63,137 bases of DNA from an uncultured Sphingomonadales bacterium (GTDB lineage: Bacteria > Pseudomonadota > Alphaproteobacteria > Sphingomonadales > Sphingomonadaceae), in contig CAIOKP010000261.1 of NCBI GenBank assembly GCA_903858875.1, forward strand, positions 1 to 63,137, in the 5' to 3' direction. Below, in pieces: positions 36,193-44,800 of this stretch. Made by a program: the position numbers and the translations under genes. A model generated the notes under the pieces. It was not told the origin of the DNA, did not search any database, and saw nothing but the letters and a program-made list of their open reading frames with translations. Position 1 is the stretch's first letter. Every line of letters begins with the position of its first letter.

Positions 36193-36299
36193 TTGGCGTC
36201 ACAGGTCAACGGCTTGCAGCCCCCATCGCGGGGTGCCATAGGCGGGGGCCAGTTTGTGCCTAGCCGCCATGTCAGCATCAGCCTTGGGGAGTACAGCCC

Positions 36300-37610
36300 A
36301 TTTCCACGCCTCTCGCCGGACGCGCGCTCGGCCTCGATTTCGGCACGACCAACAGCGTTGTCGCCCTATCGGATGGGGCGCAGGGCCAGGCCGACCCCGA
36401 ACTCGTCGAATTCCAAGGCGCGCTGGCGACCGGCGCGGTGTTCCGCTCGGCGCTGTGCTTTTGGCAGGATGACGCGGTGCGCGGCGGGCTGAATTGCGAG
36501 GCCGGCCCTTGGGCGATCAACGAATTCCTCGATTTTCCCGCGGGCAGCCGGTTCATCCAATCGTTCAAAACGGTCGCCGCCAGCCCGATTTTCGAACATG
36601 CCTCGGTCTTCACCAAACGCTATCGGTTTGAAGAACTGGGCCGGCTGTTTCTCGAACGCATGGTCGCCCATGCCGGCGGCCGGCTGGACCGGCGGCCAGA
36701 ACGTATCGTCGTCGGCCGCCCTGTGACCTATGCCGGGTCCCGCCCAGACCCTGCGCTGGCGCGCCAGCGGTATGACAAGATGCTCGACGGGTTCGGCCCC
36801 GAAATCCACTACGTCTACGAACCGCTGGGCGCCGCGTTCAGCTATGCCTCGCGCCTGACGGAACCGGCCACGCTGCTGGTCGCCGATTTCGGCGGCGGGA
36901 CCAGCGATTTTTCCGTCGTCCGCGTCGGCGCGCCCGGCACCATGGGCCGCTGTATGCCGCTTGGCTCGTCGGGCGTTGGCATCGCGGGCGATCAATTTGA
37001 CTCGCGGATTGTGGACCGGCTGGTCCTGCCACTGCTGGGCAAGGGCGGCACCTATCGCTCGTTCGACAAATTGCTCGAAATCCCCGGCGGCTATTTCAAC
37101 GATTTTGCCGATTGGTCGAAACTGGCGCTGATGCGCAATCGCCGCACGCTGGACGATCTGGCCCGCCTGCAACGCAGCGCCAGCGACCCGCAAGCCATCG
37201 GCCACATGATCGCCATCATCGAAAACGAATTGGGCTTTCCGCTGTATGACGCGGTGGGGCAATTGAAACGCACGCTGTCGAGCGAGCAGCACGCCCATTT
37301 CCACTTTTCGGGCGGCGGCATGCAGATCGAGGCCGATGTCACCCGCGCCGAATTCGAAAGCTGGATCGCCGAAGACATCGCCCGGATCGAAGCCAGCGTT
37401 GACGATGCGCTGACCAAAGCGGCCTGTACCGCCGATCAGATCGACCGCGTGTTCCTGACCGGTGGATCGTCGCTGATCCCGGCCATCGCGCAGATTTTCC
37501 GCACCCGGTTCGGCGATGACAAAATCGCCACCGGCGGCGAACTGACCTCGATCGCCCACGGCCTCGCGCTGATTGGCGAGGAAGAGAATATCCTCGATTG
37601 GGTCGCCTGA
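36300..37610 (+). CDS. Hsp70-family protein, YegD-like, probable ATT start
   Basis: Actin-fold ATPase of the YegD branch of Hsp70 without a full substrate-binding domain. The track start at 36438 cuts off the phosphate-1 loop, which is present upstream in frame as RALGLDFGTTNSVVALSDG. After an in-frame stop at 36261 there is no ATG, GTG or TTG before this motif; ATT 36300 has GGGGAG eight bases upstream and is the likely start (436 aa). Other motifs are YEPLGAAFSYASRL, LLVADFGGGTSDFSVVRV and DRVFLTGGSSLIPAI. Confidence 0.85.
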   Translation: MSTPLAGRALGLDFGTTNSVVALSDGAQGQADPELVEFQGALATGAVFRSALCFWQDDAVRGGLNCEAGPWAINEFLDFPAGSRFIQSFKTVAASPIFEHASVFTKRYRFEELGRLFLERMVAHAGGRLDRRPERIVVGRPVTYAGSRPDPALARQRYDKMLDGFGPEIHYVYEPLGAAFSYASRLTEPATLLVADFGGGTSDFSVVRVGAPGTMGRCMPLGSSGVGIAGDQFDSRIVDRLVLPLLGKGGTYRSFDKLLEIPGGYFNDFADWSKLALMRNRRTLDDLARLQRSASDPQAIGHMIAIIENELGFPLYDAVGQLKRTLSSEQHAHFHFSGGGMQIEADVTRAEFESWIAEDIARIEASVDDALTKAACTADQIDRVFLTGGSSLIPAIAQIFRTRFGDDKIATGGELTSIAHGLALIGEEENILDWVA

Positions 37611-37638
37611 TGGTGCGAGGGGGCAACCCCTCGCACCA
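37611..37638. terminator. Strong GNRA hairpin after the YegD-like gene
   Basis: A 12-bp perfect stem TGGTGCGAGGGG / CCCCTCGCACCA capped by a GCAA tetraloop, starting at the base after the stop. There is no T-tract, so it may stabilise 3' ends or act as a Rho-dependent or bidirectional terminator. It shares GGTGCGAG with the hairpins at 5821 and 7228. Confidence 0.65.
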
Positions 37639-37650
37639 CCTGCGCGGAGG

Positions 37651-38766
37651 TTAAACCAGGGTCGCCAAATCGGCGCCCGAAAAGCCCCGCAACGCCGAAG
37701 TATCGCCCGATCGAACCTCGTTGACCCATGCTGGATTGGTCACCAGCGCGCGCCCCACCGCGATCATGTCAAATTCCTCGCGCTCCATCCGGCGGACCAG
37801 CGCGTCGAGGCTGGCGGGCTGCGAGGCCTCACCACCAAATGCCGCGATGAATTCGCCCGACAGGCCGACCGACCCAACGCTGATCGTCGCCGCGCCGGTC
37901 AATTTCTTGGCCCAGCCGGCAAAGTTCAACCCGTCCGCGCCGTCGATTTCGGCAAATTCCGGCTCCCAGAACCGGCGCTGCGAACAATGCAGGATATCCG
38001 CCCCGGCCTCGACCAACGGCGCTAGCCAGTCAGTCATTTCCGCCGGCGTCATGGCCAGTCGCGCGGCATAATCCTGCTGCTTCCACTGGCTGACGCGCAG
38101 GATGATCGGATAGTCCGGCCCGACGGCGGCGCGGATCGCGGCAACCACTTCGCCGGCCATGCGCGCGCGTTCCTTGATCGTCGCGCCGCCATAGCGGTCC
38201 TCGCGCAGATTGGTGCCGCTCCAGAAAAACTGGTCGATCAGGTACCCATGCGCGCCATGGATCTCGATCGTGTCAAAGCCCAACCGCTTGGCATCGGCGG
38301 CCGCGCTGGCAAAGGCGGCAACCGCGTCGGCGATGTCTTCCTCGGTCATCACCTTGCCACGCGGCACGCCGGGGGCCAGCAAGCCGCTCGGGCTTTCGAC
38401 CGCCACGTCGGGTTCCCACCCGGTCATGCCCTTGGTCGATGCGGTGTGCCACAATTGCGGGCCCATCCGGCCGCCTGCGGCATGGACGGCGTCGATCACC
38501 TCCTGCCACCCGGCCAAGGCCGCCGCCCCGTGGAACAGCGGAATATTGGCTTCATTGCGCGAGGCGGGGCGGTCGATCACGGTGCCCTCGGACACGATCA
38601 ACCCGACGCCGCCTGCCGCACGCTTGCGGTAATATTCGGCATTGGCCGCGCCGGGGATGCCACCGGGCGCCATGTTGCGCGTCATCGGCGCCATCACGAT
38701 GCGGTTGGCGATATCGAGTGTCTTTAGGCGAAACGGGCGGAAAAGGATGTCACTGGCAGCGGTCAC
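37651..38766 (-). CDS. NADH:flavin oxidoreductase, Old Yellow Enzyme family
   Basis: FMN enzyme reducing activated alkenes. A 371-aa TIM barrel: ILFRPFRLKTLDIANRIVMAPMTRNMA at the N-terminus, GFDTIEIHGAHGYLIDQFFWSGTNLREDRYGG as the OYE signature, and MEREEFDMIAVGRALVTNPAWVNEVRSG at the FMN phosphate site. GTG 38766 follows GGAG by seven bases and is preferred over the ATG at 38823. The physiological substrate is unknown. Confidence 0.92.
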   Translation of the reverse strand: MTAASDILFRPFRLKTLDIANRIVMAPMTRNMAPGGIPGAANAEYYRKRAAGGVGLIVSEGTVIDRPASRNEANIPLFHGAAALAGWQEVIDAVHAAGGRMGPQLWHTASTKGMTGWEPDVAVESPSGLLAPGVPRGKVMTEEDIADAVAAFASAAADAKRLGFDTIEIHGAHGYLIDQFFWSGTNLREDRYGGATIKERARMAGEVVAAIRAAVGPDYPIILRVSQWKQQDYAARLAMTPAEMTDWLAPLVEAGADILHCSQRRFWEPEFAEIDGADGLNFAGWAKKLTGAATISVGSVGLSGEFIAAFGGEASQPASLDALVRRMEREEFDMIAVGRALVTNPAWVNEVRSGDTSALRGFSGADLATLV

Positions 38767-38950
38767 GCATAGTCTCCGGGGTAAGGTTGCGGCTAAAGGT
38801 ATGGTGTAAAAGCCAGATTGCAATGCAGCATCTTGGGCACACGCCCGCCGCGACGCCCGATCTGCGTCAAACGACGGCTATGCATCACCCGGCGATTTGC
38901 TAGACCTTGCACCATGTGCCGACGCAGCGTGGGCACTGGGGGGATCACGG

Positions 38951-41101
38951 ATGAGAAAGCCAGCCCGTTACATCGCGCTCGTGCTGCTGGCCAGCGCGGC
39001 CCATGGCGCGGCCCGTGCCAACGACGTCACGATCACCCGCGACACTTGGGGCATCGCGCATATCGCCGCGCGCACCGACGCCGATGCGGTCTATGGCATG
39101 ATCTATGCGCAGGCCGAGGATGACTTCAACCGCATCGAAATGAACTACCTCACCAACCTTGGTCGGGTGGCCGAGGCGGAAGGCGAACACGCAATCTGGC
39201 AGGATTTGCGCCAGCGGTTGTTTATCGACCCTGTCGTGCTGCGTGCCGATTATGCCAAAAGCCCGGCGTGGTTGCGTGCTCTGATGGACGCCTGGGCCTC
39301 GGGGCTGAACACCTATCTGGCGGATCACCCGGCGGTGCATCCCAAGGTCATCCGCCATTTCGAGCCGTGGATGGCGCTGGCCTTTACCGAAGGCAGCATC
39401 GGGGGCGATGTCGAACGCGTGCCCCTGTCGCAATTGGAGGCGTTCTATGGCCACCGCAAATTGGCGATGACGGCGGATGAAAAGGGCACCACCTATCGCG
39501 ATCCGCAGGGGTCGAACGGCATAGCCATCGCGCCATCACGGACCAAAAACGGTCATGCGCTATTGCTGATCAACCCGCATACCAGCTTCTTCTTTCGATC
39601 CGAATTGCAGATGACCAGCGGCCAGGGCCTCAACGCCTATGGCGCGGTGACCTGGGGGCAGTTCTTCATCTATCAGGGGTTCAACAGCCATGCCGGGTGG
39701 ATGCACACATCCAGCGGCATCGACAATGTTGACGAATTTGCCGAAACCGTGGCCGATACGCCGGGCGGCGGCAAAACCTATCGCTATGGTGGCGCTAACC
39801 GCCCGCTCAGGGTCAAGCCGATCACGCTGGCCTATCGCTTGCCCGATGGCGGCATGGCGCAGCGGACCTTTGCCACCTATGCCAGCCACCACGGGCCGAT
39901 CGTGCGCGAGGCCGATGGCAAATGGATCGCCTTTGCGCTGATGAACAAGCCGATCCCGGCGCTGGAACAGAGCTTCCTGCGAACCAAGACGCATGATCTG
40001 GCCGGTTTCCTCAAGGTCGCCAGTCGCAAGGCCAATTCGTCGAACAACACGCTATTCGCCGATGACCGGGGCGAAATCGCCTATCTCCACCCGCAATTCG
40101 TGCCGATCCGCGATGACCGTCTGGATTGGCGCGCGCCGGTCGATGGCAGCAATCCGGCCAATGACTGGCACGGATTGCACGCGCTAGGCACCCTGCCGCA
40201 GGTGATCAATCCCCGCAATGGCTGGGTCTATAACACCAATAATGCGCCATGGTCGGCGGCGGGTAAGGACAGCCCCCGCGCCGCCGATTTCCCCAAATAC
40301 ATGGACGAAGTCGGCCCCAATCCGCGCGGCCCCCATGCCGAACGAGTGCTGGGCGAGAGGCGCGATTTCACGGTCGATAGCCTGATTACCGCCGCCTATG
40401 ACCCTTGGTTGCCGGCGTTTGAGCGGTTGTTGCCCGGCCTGATCGCGGCGCAGGCCCATGCGCCAGAGGCCACTCGCGCTGCCGCTCGCGCTGCGCCTGT
40501 CGCGCTGTTGCAAGGGTGGGACCGGCGCTGGGCGCTCGATTCCACCGCGACCAGCCTCGCGGTATTCTGGGGCGAAGCCTTGTGGGCCAAGGGCGCCGAC
40601 ACCGCCCGACGCGAACGCATCACCGTCTGGGACTGGATGGACCGCGAGGCCAGCGATGCACAACGCCTCGCCGCGCTGGACGAGGCAGTGGCGCGATTGC
40701 AGGCCGATTTCGGCGACTGGCGCGTGCCATGGGGCGAGATCAACCGCTATCAACGCAATGACGGCGCGATCACCCAAACGTTCGATGATGCCAAACCCTC
40801 GACCCCCGTGGCTTTCACCGCCTCGCAATGGGGCTCGCTCGCCGCCTTTGGCGCACAGCGGTATCCGGGCACGAAGCGCTATTACGGCACCCGCGGCAAC
40901 AGCTTTGTCGCGGCGGTCGAATTCGGCCCCCATGTCACCGCCCGCGCGATCAGCACCGGCGGCGAGAACGGCAACCCCGCCTCGCCGCATTTTGCCGATC
41001 AGGTGGACCGCTATACACGGGGCGATCTGCGCCCCGTGTGGTTCACCGCGCAGGATCTGGCCGGCCACATCGCGTCCAGAGAGGTGCTAACCCGGCGCTA
41101 A
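38951..41101 (+). CDS. Penicillin/AHL acylase-family Ntn hydrolase
   Basis: Secreted N-terminal-nucleophile amidase of 716 aa, made as a precursor that cuts itself into two chains. Signal peptide MRKPARYIALVLLASAAHGAARA. The alpha chain starts VTITRDTWGIAHIAART and is followed by a spacer. The beta-chain nucleophile is Ser188 in PQGSNGIAIAPSRTKNGHALLLINPHTSFF. ATG 38951 follows a GGGGGG run. Close families hydrolyse acyl-homoserine lactones or aculeacin-like lipopeptides; which amide this one cuts cannot be read from sequence. Confidence 0.9.
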   Translation: MRKPARYIALVLLASAAHGAARANDVTITRDTWGIAHIAARTDADAVYGMIYAQAEDDFNRIEMNYLTNLGRVAEAEGEHAIWQDLRQRLFIDPVVLRADYAKSPAWLRALMDAWASGLNTYLADHPAVHPKVIRHFEPWMALAFTEGSIGGDVERVPLSQLEAFYGHRKLAMTADEKGTTYRDPQGSNGIAIAPSRTKNGHALLLINPHTSFFFRSELQMTSGQGLNAYGAVTWGQFFIYQGFNSHAGWMHTSSGIDNVDEFAETVADTPGGGKTYRYGGANRPLRVKPITLAYRLPDGGMAQRTFATYASHHGPIVREADGKWIAFALMNKPIPALEQSFLRTKTHDLAGFLKVASRKANSSNNTLFADDRGEIAYLHPQFVPIRDDRLDWRAPVDGSNPANDWHGLHALGTLPQVINPRNGWVYNTNNAPWSAAGKDSPRAADFPKYMDEVGPNPRGPHAERVLGERRDFTVDSLITAAYDPWLPAFERLLPGLIAAQAHAPEATRAAARAAPVALLQGWDRRWALDSTATSLAVFWGEALWAKGADTARRERITVWDWMDREASDAQRLAALDEAVARLQADFGDWRVPWGEINRYQRNDGAITQTFDDAKPSTPVAFTASQWGSLAAFGAQRYPGTKRYYGTRGNSFVAAVEFGPHVTARAISTGGENGNPASPHFADQVDRYTRGDLRPVWFTAQDLAGHIASREVLTRR

Positions 41102-41123
41102 GGCGGCGCTAACCCGGCGCTAA
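41086..41123. repeat. 16-bp direct repeat carrying the stop codons of two convergent genes
   Basis: GCTAACCCGGCGCTAA occurs at 41086-41101 and 41108-41123. The first copy ends with the acylase TAA; the second contains the SDR stop (TAG on the minus strand). It looks like a local tandem duplication. Confidence 0.85.
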
Positions 41124-41866
41124 ATCGCCAACGTGCCGAGGATGCCGCCGTCGACCGCCCAGCTTTGCGCGGTCACATGGCTGGCCTCATCCGACAGCAG
41201 AAACGCCGCGACCGCCGCCGCCTCCTCCGCCGAACCGATGCGGCCCTGTGGCACCCGCGCGGCCATCGTTGGGCGCTGGGCCTCGGGCACATCGGCCAAC
41301 ATCGGCGTCTCGATAAAGCCGGGCAGCAGGCAATTGCACCGCACGCCATGCGGCGCTGCCTCCATCGCCACACCGCGCGCGATGCCCAACACCGCATGTT
41401 TGCTGGCCAGATAGCCGATATTGCCCGCCAACCCGCGCGCCGAGGCAAGGCTGCCCGTCACCAAAATCGACCCGGCACGCCGTGCGATCATCGCCGGCAA
41501 GACATGCGCAATCGCCCAGAATACCGAGGTTGTGTTGACCCGCAGCACCGCGTCAAACACCGCGTCGTCATAGTCCTGTGTCATGGCAAATGCGCCGCCG
41601 GTCCCGGCATTCAGGAACAGCCCGTCGATTGCCCCCTGCTGCGCCACCGCACTGTCGAGCGCGGCCAGCAAATGCGCCTTGTCGCCCACATCGGCAGCGG
41701 CAAAACCGGCATTCGGCCCGATCTCTGCGGCCAATTCCTGCAACAGCGCGGCGCGGCGAGCGATCAGCGTGACCTTGCCCCCGGCGCGCGCGATCCGCCG
41801 CGCGGTGGCCTTTCCGATGCCGGTCGAGGCGCCGGTGATAACGATGTGGCGGCCCGTGAAGTCCAT
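41120..41866 (-). CDS. SDR-family NAD(P)-dependent oxidoreductase
   Basis: Classical short-chain dehydrogenase of 248 aa. The cofactor loop is ITGASTGIGKATA, the structural motif is LNAGTG in place of NNAG, the catalytic set is ILVTGSLASARGLAGNIGYLASKHAV (Ser, YxxxK), and it ends VTAQSWAVDGGILGTLAI. LARR after strand 2 hints at NADP preference. The substrate is unknown. Convergent with the acylase. Confidence 0.92.
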   Translation of the reverse strand: MDFTGRHIVITGASTGIGKATARRIARAGGKVTLIARRAALLQELAAEIGPNAGFAAADVGDKAHLLAALDSAVAQQGAIDGLFLNAGTGGAFAMTQDYDDAVFDAVLRVNTTSVFWAIAHVLPAMIARRAGSILVTGSLASARGLAGNIGYLASKHAVLGIARGVAMEAAPHGVRCNCLLPGFIETPMLADVPEAQRPTMAARVPQGRIGSAEEAAAVAAFLLSDEASHVTAQSWAVDGGILGTLAI

Positions 41867-42015
41867 GGCGGTCTCTCTCCCTTACGGCGTTATGCCCTTT
41901 GTCCTGTCTTGCCCGTTTCCGCATAGGATTGCCAGAGGGTGACGCGTCCCGCGCAACCAGCTATGACCGGCGGCCTCGTCCCCCGCGCATCCCCCCAAAC
42001 ATCAGGCCATCCCCC

Positions 42016-43260
42016 ATGTCGAACGGCGAATTATCCTCCCTGTTTTTCCTGCAAATGGCCGCGATCATCGCGACCTGCCGCGCGGTGGGCTGGCTGTGCC
42101 ATCGCTATCTGGGCCAACCGCAAGTGGTGGGCGAAATGATCGCCGGCGTGTTGCTTGGCCCGTCGTTGCTGGGGATGGTCGCGCCGGGGATCGAGGCGGC
42201 GCTGTTTCCCGCCGAGACCAAAAAGCTGTTGTATGTTGGCGCGCAATTGGGCGTCGGATTGTACATGTTCCTGGTCGGGCTAACCTTTGACCGCGACGAA
42301 TTTCGCGCCAGCGCTGGCCCTGCCGCCGCCGTCTCGATCGGCGGCATGATCGCGCCCTTTGCCGTCGCGGCGGCGATGGTGCCATGGTTGATGGGGATGC
42401 CAGGGCTGTTCATGCCGAGCGTCGGCACGGCCCAAGCTGCGCTGTTTCTCGGCGCGGCGATTGCGATCACCGCCTTTCCCATGCTGGCGCGGATCATCCA
42501 CGAACGCGGGCTGGCGGGAACGCGGCTGGGCACGTTGTCGCTGTCGGCCGGTGCGATTGGCGATGCGGGGGCGTGGATCGTCGTCGCGCTGGTGCTGGCC
42601 AGCCTTGGCGAGGGCGCGGGCATCGCGATCAAGGCGGCGGGCGGGGGCGTCGCCTTTGCGCTGGTGATGGTGCTGATCGCGCCGCGGGTGCTGGCGCCGC
42701 TGGGCGGCATGGCGGCGCGGCGCGGGGTGAGCGAAGGGATGCTGGCTCTGACGCTGGGGCTGTTTCTGCTGTGTGCATGGGCGATGGATACGGTGGGAAT
42801 GCACGCGGTCTTCGGCGGCTTTCTGCTCGGCACCGCGATGCCGCGCGGCGTGTTGGCCAAGGGGTTGCGCGACAAGATCGAGCCGTTTGCCGTCACTTTC
42901 CTGTTGCCGATCTTCTTCATTTATTCCGGGCTGAACACCCAATTGCAAGTGCTGGGACAGATGAACCTGATCGCCGCGACGCTAGCGATTTTGGCTGCCG
43001 CGATTCTGGCCAAGGGCGGCGCCTGTTACATCGCGGCGCGGCTGGCGGGGGAGACGCATGATACCGCGCTCGGCATCGGGGCGCTGATGAATGCCCGGGG
43101 GTTGATGGAACTGATCATCATAAACATCGGCTTGCAACACAAGGTGATCGGGCAAGGATTGTTTGCCATGCTGGTATTGATGGCGATTGTCACGACGCTG
43201 ATGGCCACGCCGCTGTTCGCCTTGACTCGGCGAGGGCGGACCGCCGAGCCGGCAGCATAA
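42016..43260 (+). CDS. Cation:proton antiporter (CPA2/KefB type)
   Basis: A 414-aa inner-membrane Na+/H+ exchanger-like protein with about 12 helices and no C-terminal TrkA-N domain. Features are GQPQVVGEMIAGVLLGPSLLG, ITAFPMLARIIHERGLAGTRLGTLSLSAGAIGDAGAWIVVAL (the conserved ion-binding Asp) and ALMNARGLMELIIINIG. ATG 42016 (MSNGELSSLFF) was chosen; the track start lies in a region without SD or homology. The ion is unknown. Confidence 0.9.
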   Translation: MSNGELSSLFFLQMAAIIATCRAVGWLCHRYLGQPQVVGEMIAGVLLGPSLLGMVAPGIEAALFPAETKKLLYVGAQLGVGLYMFLVGLTFDRDEFRASAGPAAAVSIGGMIAPFAVAAAMVPWLMGMPGLFMPSVGTAQAALFLGAAIAITAFPMLARIIHERGLAGTRLGTLSLSAGAIGDAGAWIVVALVLASLGEGAGIAIKAAGGGVAFALVMVLIAPRVLAPLGGMAARRGVSEGMLALTLGLFLLCAWAMDTVGMHAVFGGFLLGTAMPRGVLAKGLRDKIEPFAVTFLLPIFFIYSGLNTQLQVLGQMNLIAATLAILAAAILAKGGACYIAARLAGETHDTALGIGALMNARGLMELIIINIGLQHKVIGQGLFAMLVLMAIVTTLMATPLFALTRRGRTAEPAA

Positions 43261-43269
43261 CCTCGCTCA

Positions 43270-43283
43270 TGCAATCGATTGTT
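43270..43283 (+). promoter_or_regulatory. LacI-type operator 1, before the MFS/galactosidase operon
   Basis: TGCAATCGATTGTT with a perfect palindromic core CAATCGATTG, 80 bp upstream of the MFS start. The same 14-mer occurs before GH68 and, in inverted orientation, before the TonB receptor. The length and symmetry fit a LacI-family site. Confidence 0.75.
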
Positions 43284-43363
43284 GCGATTGCCATCCACTC
43301 TGGCTACGGTACGCTTTCAACGATGGCGCATCTCTAAACAACCCGCGCTGCGAAAGGATGCCC

Positions 43364-44800
43364 ATGGCCCAAGCAATGCCGATCGCAGGCGCGACCGACA
43401 CCACCACCGCAACGCCCCGCAAGCCGCACCTGTCGCTGATGCGGATTGTCGAGATGAACCTCGGGTTCCTCGGCCTGCAATTCAGTTTTGGCCTGCAACA
43501 GGGCAATATGGTGCCGATTTATTCGTGGCTGGGCGCGGATGAGGCGAAATTGCCGATCCTGCAATTGGCGGGACCAATGACCGGCCTGTTGATCCAGCCG
43601 TTGATCGGGGCGCTGTCGGACCGCACCGATTCGCGATTCGGGCGGCGCACCCCCTATTTCCTGATCGGCGCGGTGATGTGCAGCATGGGCCTGTTCGCCA
43701 TGCCGTTTTCCGCCACGCTGTTGATGGCGGCCAGCCTGTTGTGGTTGCTCGATGCCGGCAACAACACGACGATGGAGCCGTATCGCGCCTATGTCTCCGA
43801 CCGGCTCAACCCCGATCAGCACGAGATCGGCTTCCTGAGCCAGAGCGCCTTTACCGGCCTTGCGCAATGCCTTGCGTTTTTGACTCCGTCGATCCTTGTC
43901 TATTGGTTCGGCTTTGACCGCAATGCGGTGGACGGCCACCATATCCCGACAATCACCCACATCAGCTTTTTGATCGGCGCGGTGCTGTCGATTTCGACGA
44001 TCGTGTGGTCGGTGCTGCGCGTGCCGGAATTGCCGATGCCTGCCGACGACCGCGCGCGCATCGCCGCCGCGCCGCGCTCGATCGGCGCGACACTGGCCGA
44101 GATCTGGGACGCGATCGTCACCATGCCGCGCGCCATGCGCCAGATGGCCTGGATGAGCCTGTTCCAGTGGTACGCGTTTTCGGTCTATTGGTCGTATGCC
44201 GCGCTGTCGATTGGCCGCTCGGTGTACCAGACGGCGGACAAGACCAGCGCGGGGTTTCGCGACGCGGTGCTGACGACTCAGCAATTGGGCGCATTTTACA
44301 ACCTCATTGGTTTTGCCGCTGCCTTTGCGATGGTGCCGGTGGCGCGGAAATTGGGCGCGGCGCGGGTGCATATGGCCTGTTTGGCGCTCTGCGGGGCGTG
44401 CCTGCTGTATCTACCGCTGGTCGGGCCGACCGCTGGTGTCGCGCCGGCCGGCTTCGCGCTGCTCGCCATGCCGGAACTCGGGCGCCACCTCGGCCTGTTG
44501 ATCCCGGCGCTGGGGCTTGGCCTTGGCTGGGCCAGCATCATGGGCAATCCCTATGTCATCCTCGCCGGATCCATCCCGCGCGAACGGACGGGCGTCTATA
44601 TGGGGATCTTCAACATGATGATCGTCATCCCCATGTTGATCAATGGGCTGACCTTTGGCTGGATCTATCACGGCCCGCTGGGCGGTGATCCGGGGCGGGC
44701 GATGGGCTTTGCCGGCGCGCTGTTGATCTGCGCCGCCATCACGATGATCTGGGTAAAAAACCCCGCCAAGGACGCCGACATTGACCTCTTGCCCGCCTGA
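43364..44800 (+). CDS. MFS sugar transporter (GPH/SUT-like)
   Basis: A 12-helix major facilitator of 478 aa resembling glycoside/sucrose-H+ symporters. It has the typical MNLGFLGLQFSFGLQQGNMVPIYSWLGA start, GALSDRTDSRFGRRTPYFLIGA between helices 2 and 3 (the motif A variant), and TTMEPYRAYVSDRLN. ATG 43364 has AAAGG six bases upstream; an ATG two codons earlier is possible. As first gene of an operon with alpha-galactosidase, it probably imports raffinose, melibiose or sucrose; this is inference. Confidence 0.9.
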   Translation: MAQAMPIAGATDTTTATPRKPHLSLMRIVEMNLGFLGLQFSFGLQQGNMVPIYSWLGADEAKLPILQLAGPMTGLLIQPLIGALSDRTDSRFGRRTPYFLIGAVMCSMGLFAMPFSATLLMAASLLWLLDAGNNTTMEPYRAYVSDRLNPDQHEIGFLSQSAFTGLAQCLAFLTPSILVYWFGFDRNAVDGHHIPTITHISFLIGAVLSISTIVWSVLRVPELPMPADDRARIAAAPRSIGATLAEIWDAIVTMPRAMRQMAWMSLFQWYAFSVYWSYAALSIGRSVYQTADKTSAGFRDAVLTTQQLGAFYNLIGFAAAFAMVPVARKLGAARVHMACLALCGACLLYLPLVGPTAGVAPAGFALLAMPELGRHLGLLIPALGLGLGWASIMGNPYVILAGSIPRERTGVYMGIFNMMIVIPMLINGLTFGWIYHGPLGGDPGRAMGFAGALLICAAITMIWVKNPAKDADIDLLPA

